Part shown: one piece after another, positions 38,710 through 47,773 of the stretch
How the letters are laid out: every line of letters starts with the position of its first letter
How positions within the stretch are numbered: the first letter of the stretch is position 1
NCBI RefSeq assembly: GCF_004803405.1
Contig: NZ_SSXI01000100.1
Coordinates: 1 to 64,000 of the forward strand
From: Nocardioides sp.
GTDB taxonomy: Bacteria > Actinomycetota > Actinomycetes > Propionibacteriales > Nocardioidaceae
Length of the DNA stretch: 64,000 bases
Reading direction: 5' to 3'
The notes under the pieces: generated by a model
The model's input: only the letters and a program-made list of their open reading frames with translations
Told to the model about the DNA's origin: nothing
The model's database searches: none
Translations under genes and position numbers: made by a program

Positions 38710-40305
38710 CTAGGACCTGGCGGCGGTGATCCCGCGGCGGAACTCGCCGTAGGCAGTCAGCTCCGCGCTGATCGGCCTGGCGACCTCCTGCTCGAGGGCG
38801 CGCCGCACGACCCCGCGCAGCCGCTCGTCGGCCGCCTGCGCGCGCCTGCGTGCGACCGCGGGAACCGCGAGCCTGCCGACGAGCGCGAGCAGCAGCCCGA
38901 GCGCGAGTCCTCCGGCGGCCAGGATCGGCGGCAGCGCGAGACCGCTGACGGCCGGCAGGTCGTCGAGAGAGCCCTGGACCGCGGCGACGCCCCACCATGC
39001 CAACCCGCCGACGAGCGCCAGCAGCAGCAGCCACTGCAGAGTCCGGACCAGGGTGACCCAGAAGGGCAGCCGTTCTTCGAGGTCGACCTCGGCGAGCTCG
39101 GTGTCGAGGCGGTCGTCGATTCCGACGAGCCGCGCGGACGCGACCTTCTGGATGCTGGCCGCCCAGGTGGGAGCCATGCCGTCGGTCACATCGTCGGCAA
39201 CACGGCGCACAGCGGTGTCCACCATGCCGCGGTCGAGCGGCGCGACCTGGGGCGCCTGGTTCGAGCTTTGTCCCTTCCGTCCGGTGAGCGGTGCGAACAG
39301 CGGCCAGGCCACGGCCCGACGTGCCCTGCCGCCCAGGGTCCGCTGGACGCCCTCGACGACGGCGGACACGCCCGCGGCGTCGGCGACGACGTCCTCGAGC
39401 TCGCGGATCCGCTGGACCGGCAGCTCACGCGGGGGCGCCGTGCCTCCCGCTGCCTCGAGCCGACCTGCGGCCGCGACGATGTCAGCCTCGACCCGCGCAG
39501 TGGTGCCCTGCTTGTGCTGGACCCGCCGCTTGATCTCGTCCCGCAGGTCTTCCAGGCCGATCCCCTCCCTGGCCGAGATCGCCAGCACGGGGACGTCGGG
39601 CAGACCGTCGGCGGCGAGCAGACGCCTCACGTCGTCGACCAACGACTGGCGCCGGTCCTCGGGGACCGTGTCGATGTGGTTGAGCGCGACGAGCATGACG
39701 TCCTGATGGGTCGCCAGGGGCTTGAAGTAGCGGTCGTGGACCGCGGCATCGGCGTACTTCTGCGGGTCGAGGATCCAGACCAGCAGGTCGGAGACCGCCA
39801 CGAGGCGGTCGACCTCGAGGTGGTGCGCGACCTCGGTGGAGTCGTGGTCGGGGAGGTCGAGCAGGACGACGCCGTCGAGCTCCTTGTCGTGGCGCTGCGT
39901 GTCGAGCATGGAGTCACGCATGGTCTGGTGGCGCGGCGGGATGCCGATCCACTCCAGCAGCTCCTCGGCGCCCTCACTTCCCCAGACGACGCCGGTCGCC
40001 CACGACGTGGTGGGACGACGGGTGCCGACCGAGGACAGCTCGAGGCCGGTCAGTGCGTTGTAGGTCGAGGACTTGCCGGACCCGGTGGCGCCGGCGATGG
40101 CGACGACGGTGTGCCGAGCGGAGAGGCGAAGCCGGGCGGTCGCCTTGTCGGCGGCGGCAGCGACGTCGTCGAGCAGCCCGTCGTCGATCCGACCGCGGGC
40201 CGCGGTCGCGGCGTCGCGGAGTCCCTTGACCCGCTCGCCGATCGCCGTGCCCCGTGTCGCAAGGTCCCCTGGTACCTGCACCGCGTCCTCAGGACGTTCC
40301 GTCAC
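38710..40305 (-). CDS. Dynamin-like/YfjP family GTPase with two membrane helices
   Basis: A 531-residue GTPase. The G1 P-loop is IAGATGSGKSS near residue 75, the G3 motif DLPDHDS, and G4-like NHID. Two membrane helices lie near the C-terminus (residues about 420-440 and 455-475, LLLLALVGGLAWWGV and GGLALGLLLALVG). Its start GTG shares GTGA with the stop of the larger GTPase gene. The pairing of two dynamin-like proteins recalls DynA/DynB of Streptomyces, which stabilise FtsZ rings at sporulation; I infer a membrane-remodelling role, not the exact one. The gene ends the prsW operon. Confidence 0.82.
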   Translation of the reverse strand: MTERPEDAVQVPGDLATRGTAIGERVKGLRDAATAARGRIDDGLLDDVAAAADKATARLRLSARHTVVAIAGATGSGKSSTYNALTGLELSSVGTRRPTTSWATGVVWGSEGAEELLEWIGIPPRHQTMRDSMLDTQRHDKELDGVVLLDLPDHDSTEVAHHLEVDRLVAVSDLLVWILDPQKYADAAVHDRYFKPLATHQDVMLVALNHIDTVPEDRRQSLVDDVRRLLAADGLPDVPVLAISAREGIGLEDLRDEIKRRVQHKQGTTARVEADIVAAAGRLEAAGGTAPPRELPVQRIRELEDVVADAAGVSAVVEGVQRTLGGRARRAVAWPLFAPLTGRKGQSSNQAPQVAPLDRGMVDTAVRRVADDVTDGMAPTWAASIQKVASARLVGIDDRLDTELAEVDLEERLPFWVTLVRTLQWLLLLALVGGLAWWGVAAVQGSLDDLPAVSGLALPPILAAGGLALGLLLALVGRLAVPAVARRRAQAADERLRGVVRRALEQEVARPISAELTAYGEFRRGITAARS

Positions 40306-42059
40306 AGGTGTCCACCCGTTCCCTTCTTCGCAGCGGCGAACCGCAGGTCGTCGACCCGGCGCGCGGCTTGGCGCAGTTGGTCGGGCGCGTCGGGCTTGAG
40401 CTGCCACTGCGCCGCGGGGGAAAGGTACCGAGCCCTCTCCTCGCCCAGCAACGTGGTCAGCCGGCGCGCGAGCGTCCCACGCGCCTGATCGACCAGCCGT
40501 CCCGCGGCGCCGGGGCCCAGGATCGTCTCGAGCAGCCCGTTGCCCATCCGAATCGAGTCGGCCGCCGGACCTGACGGCGTCGAGCCCGCGAGAGCGACCA
40601 CCGCAAGGGTCACGGCGAGCCCACGGACGCCGACGGCGAGGAACCTCGCGCTGTGGCGCGCTTCCCCGGCCTCGTGCTTCACGAGATCCTGGAGCTCCTC
40701 GTGCCAGGCACGGATCTCCTGCTCGGTGCGGCGACGCAGCCCCCGACCCGCGCGCGAGAGGTCGCTCGGGGTCACGGCCAGCAGCGCGTCGCCGTACTCC
40801 TTCTCGCGCCACGCGGCCGCAGCGGCGGCAGCGACACGCTCCGAGTGGTCGGCGACGAGAGTCTCCAGAGCCATCTCTATGGCGACGCCCACCCGCTCGG
40901 CCTGCTGCGGCTTGCCCTTGATCGCGTTGACCAACCGCTCACGGACGAAGCCGACCTTCGCCTCGAGCGTGCGGACCAGCTCGCCGCTGCCGACGAACTC
41001 CTGCCAGCGGGCCAGCAGGTCGCCGCGCAGGAGGGTCCCGTCGGAGCTCGCCGCGAGCAGCGCGGCCTGCGCGTCGTCGTACACCCTGTCGGCGAGAGCG
41101 AGGAGGTCGGCGATCGCCTCGACCTGCAACGCTGCGGAGTCGGCGATCGGGAACGACTTGCGGGTGACGGTGCGGACGGCGCCGGCGACGGTCTGGTTGA
41201 CGATCTCCCGGCGGGCGGCGACGTCCGCGGCCAGCGCCTGGAGCCAGCTCCGAATGTCCGCTGCGTACGACGCCGGCAGCATGCCGTCGTCGGTGACCGT
41301 GCCGTGGGCGACGGAGAACAGCGGGCTGTCCTTCAGCCCGCGGGCGGCCATCATCCGGGCCAGGTGCACCGAGACGGTCCCGACGTCCTCGGCCGGAGTC
41401 CGGCTCAGGACGAGCGCGACGGCGGTGCTGCGGTCGACGGCGAGCTTGAGGTGGTCCCACGGCACCTGGTCGGAGTAGCGGGCGGCCGAGGTGACGAACA
41501 GCCAGAGGTCTGCCGCCGCGAGCAGCTGGCTCGCGAGCTCACGGTTGCGGGTCTCGACGGAGTCGACGTCCGGTGCGTCGAGGATCGCCAGTCCCCTGGG
41601 CACGTTCGCGCTCGGCACGAGCTGGATCGCATGCTGGTCGTTGGTCGGCTCCGTCACCCGCTTGAGGTCGGGCAGCAACCGCTCCGGGCCGAACCACTGA
41701 CCGTCGTCGGGATGGTGGACGAGGACCGGGGACATCGTGGTCGGGCGCAGCAGGCCGGGGTTGGTCACCTTCTCGCCGACCAGGGTGTTGACGAGGGTGG
41801 ACTTGCCGGCGCCCGTCGACCCTCCGACCACGACGAGCAGCGGCGCGCCGAGGTCGGTGAGCCGCGGGATGATGTAGTCCTCCAGCTGCTCGATCACCTG
41901 CTCACGGGCGGCCCGGAGCGCGCCGACGCCCGGCAGGTCGAGCGGTAGCGGGGCGCTCTTGAGGGCGCTGTGCAGCCTGATCACCTCGGTCAGCATCTTG
42001 CCGCCGAGGCTGTCGCCCGCGTGCTCAACGCCGGTCGAGGCCTGGTGTCCGGGAGTCAT
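40302..42059 (-). CDS. Dynamin-like GTPase, larger partner
   Basis: A 585-residue GTPase. The P-loop VVGGSTGAGKST is near residue 85, followed by a proline-rich switch (RPTTMSPVLVHHPDDG), the G3 element LDAPDVDS and the later LVLSRTPAEDVG (G4-like). Long amphipathic helices follow, with one hydrophobic segment (VGVRGLAVTLAVVALAG) near residue 475. It overlaps both neighbours by 4 nt (ATGA with prsW, GTGA with the smaller GTPase), so three proteins are made in a fixed order. It is a likely heteromeric partner of the next GTPase. Confidence 0.82.
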   Translation of the reverse strand: MTPGHQASTGVEHAGDSLGGKMLTEVIRLHSALKSAPLPLDLPGVGALRAAREQVIEQLEDYIIPRLTDLGAPLLVVVGGSTGAGKSTLVNTLVGEKVTNPGLLRPTTMSPVLVHHPDDGQWFGPERLLPDLKRVTEPTNDQHAIQLVPSANVPRGLAILDAPDVDSVETRNRELASQLLAAADLWLFVTSAARYSDQVPWDHLKLAVDRSTAVALVLSRTPAEDVGTVSVHLARMMAARGLKDSPLFSVAHGTVTDDGMLPASYAADIRSWLQALAADVAARREIVNQTVAGAVRTVTRKSFPIADSAALQVEAIADLLALADRVYDDAQAALLAASSDGTLLRGDLLARWQEFVGSGELVRTLEAKVGFVRERLVNAIKGKPQQAERVGVAIEMALETLVADHSERVAAAAAAAWREKEYGDALLAVTPSDLSRAGRGLRRRTEQEIRAWHEELQDLVKHEAGEARHSARFLAVGVRGLAVTLAVVALAGSTPSGPAADSIRMGNGLLETILGPGAAGRLVDQARGTLARRLTTLLGEERARYLSPAAQWQLKPDAPDQLRQAARRVDDLRFAAAKKGTGGHL

Positions 42060-43177
42060 CGCTGGGGTACCACCTGTCCGGGGAATGCGATGCGGGGCCG
42101 GGCCGCCTGGATACGGCCGAGGAAGTCCTGCCCGCGCAGCTGCCAGTCCGCGGGAGCGGTCCCGCGGAGCAGGCGGTGATGCAGGTAGCCGAGCTCGATC
42201 GCCGCCTGCTGGTACTCGCGCATCGCGCGCTCCGCCTCGGGGCCACCGACGTCGCGGGCGTACCGGCGGGCCTGGCGGCGGGCGCGCAGATCGACGACCC
42301 AGCCGATGTCGGTGGCCGGGATGAGCTCGCGTCGGGCCGCGTCGGTGAGCGCCGTGCGCAGCACGTGTGCCTCGGTCTCACGGGCCCAGTACGCGAGGCC
42401 GACCATGGCGATCAGTGCGGGCGCCATGATCACGACGTAGACGAGGACGAAGCTGCCGAAGCCGTGCACGGTCGAGCCGTTCCACAGCGCGTGCGCGAGG
42501 ACGGCGGCGAGGTAGCCCAGCACCGGTGCCGTGAACCGCACCCCGCGGGAGCGGGCGGTGACCGCGAGGCCGATCCCGACGCCGAGGAACGCGGTGAAGA
42601 GAGGGTGTGCGAACGGGCTGAACACGCAGCGCAGCACGAAGGTGGTGGTGACCGCCTCGACGCCGCCCGGCCCGAGGCCGTCGGTGCCGTTGTAGGCCGC
42701 GGCGAGGTAGAGGATGTTCTCGGTGAAGGCGAACCCGATGCCGACCATGCCCGCGTAGACGAGGCCGTCGAGGATGCCGTCGAGCTCGGCGCGTCGCCAG
42801 AGGAGCAGCAGCAGGAGGAAGAGTCCCTTGCAGGCTTCCTCGGTGATCGGCGCGACGATCGCCAGTGAGGTGGTGTCGCCCCACCCCACGACCAGCCCGC
42901 CGAGACCCTGGACCACCACGGCGGCGACGGTCGCGACGAACGCACCCCAGAGCAGGCCGAGCAGCAGGTTGCGCTTCGGCTCGGGCTCGTAGCGGTCCAG
43001 CCACAGATAGGCCGCCAGCACCGGTCCGACCGGCAGGGCGGCCAGGCCGGTCGCGAGCAGCGTGATGCCCGGGGCGCCGCTGAGCGCCAGCACGAGGAGC
43101 GTCGCCAGAGCCCCGAGGATCACCGCCACGGTCACCACGACCGTGAAGGCGACGCTGTCGCGGGGCGCGGTTGACAT
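42056..43177 (-). CDS. PrsW family intramembrane metalloprotease
   Basis: A 373-residue membrane protein with about eight helices. The catalytic motif is ITEEACKG (EExxK), with further conserved residues in FAFTENILYLA and SPFAHPLFTAFLG. PrsW in Bacillus cleaves an anti-sigma factor at site 1; PrsW-like proteins in actinobacteria have unknown targets. ATG 43177 lies 7 nt after TAGGCT, a leaderless start. It is divergent from the Xaa-Pro aminopeptidase gene, with only 59 bp between starts, each with its own -10 box. Confidence 0.88.
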   Translation of the reverse strand: MSTAPRDSVAFTVVVTVAVILGALATLLVLALSGAPGITLLATGLAALPVGPVLAAYLWLDRYEPEPKRNLLLGLLWGAFVATVAAVVVQGLGGLVVGWGDTTSLAIVAPITEEACKGLFLLLLLLWRRAELDGILDGLVYAGMVGIGFAFTENILYLAAAYNGTDGLGPGGVEAVTTTFVLRCVFSPFAHPLFTAFLGVGIGLAVTARSRGVRFTAPVLGYLAAVLAHALWNGSTVHGFGSFVLVYVVIMAPALIAMVGLAYWARETEAHVLRTALTDAARRELIPATDIGWVVDLRARRQARRYARDVGGPEAERAMREYQQAAIELGYLHHRLLRGTAPADWQLRGQDFLGRIQAARPRIAFPGQVVPQR

Positions 43178-43236
43178 GGGGGGAAGCCTATCGGGAGCGC
43201 GTCGTGTGGCCCGGATCGCCGCGTAGAGTGGGAAGG

Positions 43237-44667
43237 GTGACTGAAGACACCCCCCTGCAGACCCCGGAGACGGAGCTCAAGACCGAGCAGCACGATCCGG
43301 CCGTGCCGGAGGCGTACGCGGCGTTCATGCGGACCGGGTGGGACGACCACGAGGCCGACCTACCGCGGCATCCGGTGGCGGACCTCGCAGCGGGTCGCCG
43401 GTCCCGGCTCGCCGAGGCGTTCCCGGGCGAGCGGCTGGTGCTCCCTGCGGGCGGCTACAAGGTCCGCGCCTACGACACCGACTACCGGTTCCGCGCCGAC
43501 ACGGCGCACACGTACTTCTGCGGCAACCAGACATCCGACGCGGTGCTGGTGATCGAGCCCGACGGCTCGTCCGTGCTCTACGCCCGGCCGCGGTCGGGCC
43601 GCGACAGCGACGAGTTCTTCCGCGACCGGCAGTACGGCGCGCTGTGGGCGGGCAAGCGACCCTCCGCGGGTGAGCTGGAGGCGTCTCTCGGGCTGCCGGT
43701 GCGGCATCTCGACGCCCTTCCGGAGGCCCTGACCGGTGGAGTCAAGACGCGGATCCACCGTGGCGTGTCGGGCGGCGTGGACGCACTGGTGCCCTCGGAC
43801 GAGGGTCGTGACCGCGAGCTCGCGCGGGTCGCCTCGGAGATGCGCCTGGTCAAGGATCCGTGGGAGCTGCGCGAGCTGCAGGCGGCGGTCGACGCGACCC
43901 TGCTCGGCTTCGAGGACTGCGCGCGGGAGTGGTCCCGGGTCGTCGAGCACGGTGAGCGCTGGCTGGAGGGCACCTTCTTCCGTCGTGCCCGGACGATGGG
44001 CAACGACCTGGGCTACGACTCGATCGTCGCCGGCGGGTCGCACGCCACGACGCTGCACTGGATCGAGAACTCCGGACCGATCGTTCCCGGCGAGCTGGTG
44101 CTGTGCGACATGGGCGTCGAGGGCCACAACCTCTACACCGCCGACGTGACCCGGACCCTGCCCGTCTCCGGCTCCTTCTCCCCACTCCAGCGTGAGCTCT
44201 ACGAGCTGGTGCTGGCGGCGCAGGAGGCCGCGATGGTCGCGCTCCGGCCGGGCGCCAGGTTCCTCGCCGGCCACGACGCGGCGATGGGGGTGCTGGCGCA
44301 CGGGCTCAGCGAGATGGGTCTGCTGCCGGTATCGGCCGAGCAGGCACTCTCCCCCGACTCCCGGGTCTACGCCCGCTGGACGCTGCACGGCACCAGCCAC
44401 ATGCTCGGCATGGACGTGCACGACTGCGGCCAGGCGGCGCCCGACTCGTACCGCGACGGCATCCTCGCCGAGGGCATGGTGCTCACCGTCGAGCCGGGCC
44501 TCTACTTCCAGGCCGACGACCTGCTCGTCCCCGAGGAGCTGCGCGGCATCGGCATCCGGGTCGAGGACGACGTCGTGGTGACCTCCGACGGCATCCGCAA
44601 CATGTCCGACGGGCTGCCGCGGACACCAGACGCGATCGAGGAGTGGATGGGCCGGCTACGGGGCTGA
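43237..44667 (+). CDS. pepP: Xaa-Pro aminopeptidase (M24B family)
   Basis: A 476-residue metallo-aminopeptidase that removes an N-terminal residue before proline. The N-terminal 230 residues form the AMP-N domain (RSRLAEAFPGERLVLPAGGY). The C-terminal pita-bread domain shows GGSHATTLHWIENSG, the metal ligands in LCDMGVEGHNLYTADVTRT (two Asp), HGTSHMLGMDVHD, TVEPGLYF and IRVEDDV. The GTG lies 7 nt after TAGAGT, so it is probably leaderless. Its length is typical for PepP. Confidence 0.95.
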   Translation: MTEDTPLQTPETELKTEQHDPAVPEAYAAFMRTGWDDHEADLPRHPVADLAAGRRSRLAEAFPGERLVLPAGGYKVRAYDTDYRFRADTAHTYFCGNQTSDAVLVIEPDGSSVLYARPRSGRDSDEFFRDRQYGALWAGKRPSAGELEASLGLPVRHLDALPEALTGGVKTRIHRGVSGGVDALVPSDEGRDRELARVASEMRLVKDPWELRELQAAVDATLLGFEDCAREWSRVVEHGERWLEGTFFRRARTMGNDLGYDSIVAGGSHATTLHWIENSGPIVPGELVLCDMGVEGHNLYTADVTRTLPVSGSFSPLQRELYELVLAAQEAAMVALRPGARFLAGHDAAMGVLAHGLSEMGLLPVSAEQALSPDSRVYARWTLHGTSHMLGMDVHDCGQAAPDSYRDGILAEGMVLTVEPGLYFQADDLLVPEELRGIGIRVEDDVVVTSDGIRNMSDGLPRTPDAIEEWMGRLRG

Positions 44668-44674
44668 CTGCCCC

Positions 44675-45637
44675 TCACCCGCCGCCGACCGTCTCGATCG
44701 CCCGGTGGATCCGTGCCCGGTGATCCCGGCAGATCGGCAGGTCGCCTGCGTGGTTGTAGCCGTGCACGGCACCGGCGATCACGTGCAGCTCGGTCGGCAC
44801 CCCGGCCTTGATGAGCCGGTGGCCGTAGGCGACGTCCTCGTCGACGAACAGGTCGAGCTCGCCCACCTCGAGGTAGGTCGGTGGCAGGCCGTGCAGGTCC
44901 TCCGCGCGTGCGGGCGAGGCGTACGGCGAGATCCCCGGCGCGCCGGGCTCCTCGCCGAGCAGCGAGCGCCAGCCGAAGCGGTTCGAGGCCGGTGTCCACA
45001 GGAGCTGCCCCGCGAACGGGCTGAGTTCGGCGTCGGGGCGGGCCGTGCGGTCGTCCAGCATCGGGTAGACCAGCAGCTGTTTGGCGATCGGGAGCTCGGC
45101 TCGGTCGCGGGCCAGCGTGCTGAGCGCCGCGGCCAGTCCCCCGCCCGCGCTCTCGCCGGCCACGATCACCCGGTCGCGGTCGATGCCCAGCTCCTCGGCG
45201 TGCTCGTGGACCCACGCGAGCCCGGCGTAGGCGTCCTCGACCGGCGCCGGGTGTGGATGCTCGGGGGCCAGCCGGTAGTCCACCGACACGCCCACGACGC
45301 CGAGCTCCGCGGCCAGGTCCGCCAGCAGCGGGACGTCCTGCTCGGCCTGGCCCGCCAGGTAGCCGCCACCGTGCATCCACACGACGGCGGTCCCGGGCAC
45401 GCCGTCGTCTCGGACGGGCCGAGGGCGGACGACCACCAGCGGGACGTCGTACTCCTCGTGGCGGGAGGCCGCCCTCGTCCGAGTGACCTCGCAGCCGGGG
45501 TGCTCGAGCGGGATCGACGCGATCAGCCGGCCGAGCAGCGCCCTGGTCTCGGCGAGGGCCGGCTCGTCCATGTCGGACGGCGGCAGCGCCTCCACGAAGG
45601 CGAGCAGGTCGGGGTCGAGCAGGTGGTGCGGGCGCAC
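44675..45637 (-). CDS. Alpha/beta hydrolase of the HSL family, second copy
   Basis: A 320-residue esterase. HGGG (WMHGGGYLAG), GESAGGG with the nucleophile Ser, Glu/Asp acid in EVGELDLFVDED, and His in GAVHGYNH mark the HSL group. It differs from the hydrolase near 16 kb, where the elbow is GDSAGG. The GTG 45637 lies 7 nt after TACGCT. It is convergent with pepP (7 bp apart) and divergent from tRNA-Arg. The natural ester substrate is not known. Confidence 0.9.
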   Translation of the reverse strand: MRPHHLLDPDLLAFVEALPPSDMDEPALAETRALLGRLIASIPLEHPGCEVTRTRAASRHEEYDVPLVVVRPRPVRDDGVPGTAVVWMHGGGYLAGQAEQDVPLLADLAAELGVVGVSVDYRLAPEHPHPAPVEDAYAGLAWVHEHAEELGIDRDRVIVAGESAGGGLAAALSTLARDRAELPIAKQLLVYPMLDDRTARPDAELSPFAGQLLWTPASNRFGWRSLLGEEPGAPGISPYASPARAEDLHGLPPTYLEVGELDLFVDEDVAYGHRLIKAGVPTELHVIAGAVHGYNHAGDLPICRDHRARIHRAIETVGGG

Positions 45638-45703
45638 TCTTCGCAGCGTACGACGTCTCGGTGCGGCCAACCCGGCGCGGATGGGATACTGGCTGCCGTC
45701 CTT

Positions 45704-45777
45704 GCCCCCGTAGCTCAGCTGGATAGAGCAGGAACCTTCTAAGTTCTTGGCCGCAGGTTCGAATCCTGCCGGGGGTG
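45704..45777 (+). tRNA. tRNA-Arg (anticodon TCT)
   Basis: A 74-nt cloverleaf: acceptor GCCCCCG with CGGGGGT (G1-U72 wobble), D arm GCTC/GAGC, anticodon stem GGAAC/GTTCT around loop CTTCTAA (TCT), and T arm GCAGG-TTCGAAT-CCTGC. No CCA is encoded. A GATACT box lies 14 nt upstream. It reads AGA, a rare codon in this high-GC genome. Confidence 0.95.
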
Positions 45778-45836
45778 CTCTGCCCGACACGTTGCCGACC
45801 GTTATCGCGCCCACCCGATGGGGTACCGCGCTGCAC

Positions 45837-46487
45837 ATGGCCAACCTCGTGATCACCACCGCAGCTGACGCCGCCGGGCGTGTCCTCTCGAAGATCACCA
45901 GCGGCCTCGCCGCGGTCCGGCACAGCGACAAGCCGCTGCACCCCGAGGGCGAGCTGTTCGCCGGCCGCCTGGTGCGGCACGGGTCCGACGAGGCGCATGG
46001 CGTGCCCTGGTTCGACCAGCCCGGTGAGGACGAGGTGCTGGTCCGTGTCTCGCGCGCGATCGGCCTGCCCGGCCCGATCCCGGACGTGCACGGGCTCGCC
46101 CTCCGGATGCGCAAGGGACAGACCCGGTACGGCGACGTCCTGCTCGCCACGACGGGATGGGACCCGCTCACGCGGCACCTGTTGATGCCGTCCTGGAACC
46201 CCGACTGGCCGATGACCACCCTGCTCCCCTACAAGAGCCCGGTGGGACCCGTCGTGATCGGTGCCCGCCCGATCGACGAACGCGGGTACGAGCTGTGCTG
46301 GGCGCCGGTGGGCAGAGGCTGGCACGCCCTGGGTGAGCTCACCCTGGACGATCCGCTGCCGCAGCAGGACGAGGTCTCGTTCGACCCGGTCCTCAACACG
46401 CTGCCGGGGCTGGCGCAGTACACCTGGGTCGAGCGGCTGCGCGAGCGGTCCTACGCGACGGCCCGCGCCTCCCGTCGGGCGAGGTGA
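45837..46487 (+). CDS. Small catalase-like domain protein
   Basis: A 216-residue protein resembling the catalase superfamily core: HPEGELFAGRLVRHGSDEA, GVPWFDQPGEDEVLVRVSRA, GLPGPIPDVHGLALRM. It is far shorter than a normal catalase (about 480), and the distal His-Asn region and the proximal Tyr are not evident, so catalysis is doubtful. Databases sometimes call such proteins phosphodiesterase; I see no support for that here. ATG 45837 begins MANLV. It follows tRNA-Arg by 59 bp and is convergent with the acyl-CoA dehydrogenase gene. Confidence 0.65.
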   Translation: MANLVITTAADAAGRVLSKITSGLAAVRHSDKPLHPEGELFAGRLVRHGSDEAHGVPWFDQPGEDEVLVRVSRAIGLPGPIPDVHGLALRMRKGQTRYGDVLLATTGWDPLTRHLLMPSWNPDWPMTTLLPYKSPVGPVVIGARPIDERGYELCWAPVGRGWHALGELTLDDPLPQQDEVSFDPVLNTLPGLAQYTWVERLRERSYATARASRRAR

Positions 46488-46543
46488 GCGGGGTGTCGGC
46501 GCGCCTCCCCGAGCCGAGGAGAGATCGGTCCTACAAAGGGACT

Positions 46544-46574
46544 GGCCCCGCGGGAGTATGAGCTCCGCGGGGCC
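46544..46574. terminator. Bidirectional hairpin between convergent genes
   Basis: GGCCCCGCGG and CCGCGGGGCC form a 10-bp stem, extended by AG/CT past one bulged base, in the 102-bp gap between the catalase-like gene and the acyl-CoA dehydrogenase gene. There is no long U-tract on either side. Confidence 0.6.
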
Positions 46575-46589
46575 TGATCATTCTCTCGG

Positions 46590-47756
46590 TCAGCGGAACG
46601 CCGAGTGCCCCGTGAGAGCCTGGCCGATCACCAGCTGGTGCACCTCGCTGGTGCCCTCGTAGGTGAGCACCGACTCGAGGTTGTTGGCGTGCCGCATCAG
46701 CGGATACTCCAGCGTGATGCCCGCTGCGCCGAGCAGGGTGCGGCACTCCCGCGCGATCGCGATCGCCTCGCGCACGTTGTTGAGCTTGCCGAGGCTGACC
46801 TGCTCGGGCGTCAGCCGGCCCTGGTCCTTGAGCCGGCCGAGGTGCAGCGCCAGCAGCATGCCCTTGCCGAGCTCGAGCGCCATGTCGGCCAGCTTCGCCT
46901 GGGTGAGCTGGAAGGCGGCGAGCGGCTTGTCGAAGATCTCCCGGTCGCCGGCGTAGGCGATCGTGGTCTCGAGGCAGTCGCGGGCCGCGCCGAGGGCGCC
47001 GAACACGATGCCGAACCTGGCCTCGCTCAGGCACGAGAGCGGGCCGGAGAGGCCACGCGCGCCGGGCAGCATGGCCGGGGCCGGGAGCCGGACCTCGTCG
47101 AGTGCCAGCTCCGCGGTGACCGAGGCGCGCAGCGACATCTTCCTCGTGATCTCGGAGGCGGAGAACCCCGGCGTGTCGGTCGGCACGACGAAGCCACGGA
47201 CGCCCTCCTCGGTCTGCGCCCAGACCACCGCGACGTCGGCGACCGAGCCGTTGGTGATCCACATCTTGTTGCCGCTGAGCACCCAGTCGTCGCCGTGCCT
47301 CCGGGCGCGCGTCCGCATGCCCCCCGGGTTCGACCCGAAGTCCGGCTCGGTCAGGCCGAAGCAGCCGATCGCCTCCCCCGCCGCCATCCGCGGCAGCCAC
47401 TCCTGCCGCTGCTCCTCCGAGCCGTGCTGCCAGATCGCGAACATGGCCAGCGAGCCCTGCACCGAGACCAGGGAGCGCAGACCCGAGTCGCCGGCCTCCA
47501 GCTCCATGCAGGCCAGGCCGTACGACGTCGCCGTCGTGCCGGCACAGCCGTAGCCCTCCAGGTGCATGCCCAGCAGTCCCAGGCCGCCGAGCTCGCGGGT
47601 CAGCTCACGAACCGGCACCTGCCCGGCCTCGTACCACTCCGCCAGGTGCGGCTTGAGTCGCGACTCGACGAACCTGCGGACCGTGTCGCGGATGGCCCGG
47701 TCCTCCTCCTCGATCAGCGAGTCGGTGTCGAAGAGGCCGAGCGGCGTGGACGGCAT
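46590..47756 (-). CDS. Acyl-CoA dehydrogenase, glutaryl-CoA dehydrogenase type
   Basis: A 388-residue FAD enzyme. CFGLTEPDFGSNPGGMRTRA and GNKMWITNGSVADV are family signatures; the catalytic Glu is in TYEGTSEVHQLVIGQALTG. The combination of EPDFGSNPGG and the C-terminal TYEGTSEVHQL fits glutaryl-CoA dehydrogenases, which convert glutaryl-CoA to crotonyl-CoA, but specificity is not certain. AGGAGA stands before ATG 47756. It is the last gene of a four-gene operon (mauE-like, dsbA-like, add, this gene), 17 bp after add. Confidence 0.88.
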   Translation of the reverse strand: MPSTPLGLFDTDSLIEEEDRAIRDTVRRFVESRLKPHLAEWYEAGQVPVRELTRELGGLGLLGMHLEGYGCAGTTATSYGLACMELEAGDSGLRSLVSVQGSLAMFAIWQHGSEEQRQEWLPRMAAGEAIGCFGLTEPDFGSNPGGMRTRARRHGDDWVLSGNKMWITNGSVADVAVVWAQTEEGVRGFVVPTDTPGFSASEITRKMSLRASVTAELALDEVRLPAPAMLPGARGLSGPLSCLSEARFGIVFGALGAARDCLETTIAYAGDREIFDKPLAAFQLTQAKLADMALELGKGMLLALHLGRLKDQGRLTPEQVSLGKLNNVREAIAIARECRTLLGAAGITLEYPLMRHANNLESVLTYEGTSEVHQLVIGQALTGHSAFR

Positions 47757-47773
47757 GGGATCTCCTGGTTCCT

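Noticed and set aside
45704..45777. tRNA-Arg as an integration site of a mobile element.
   Set aside because: No integrase, no repeated 3' tRNA segment and no change of base composition were seen next to it or the other two tRNAs.
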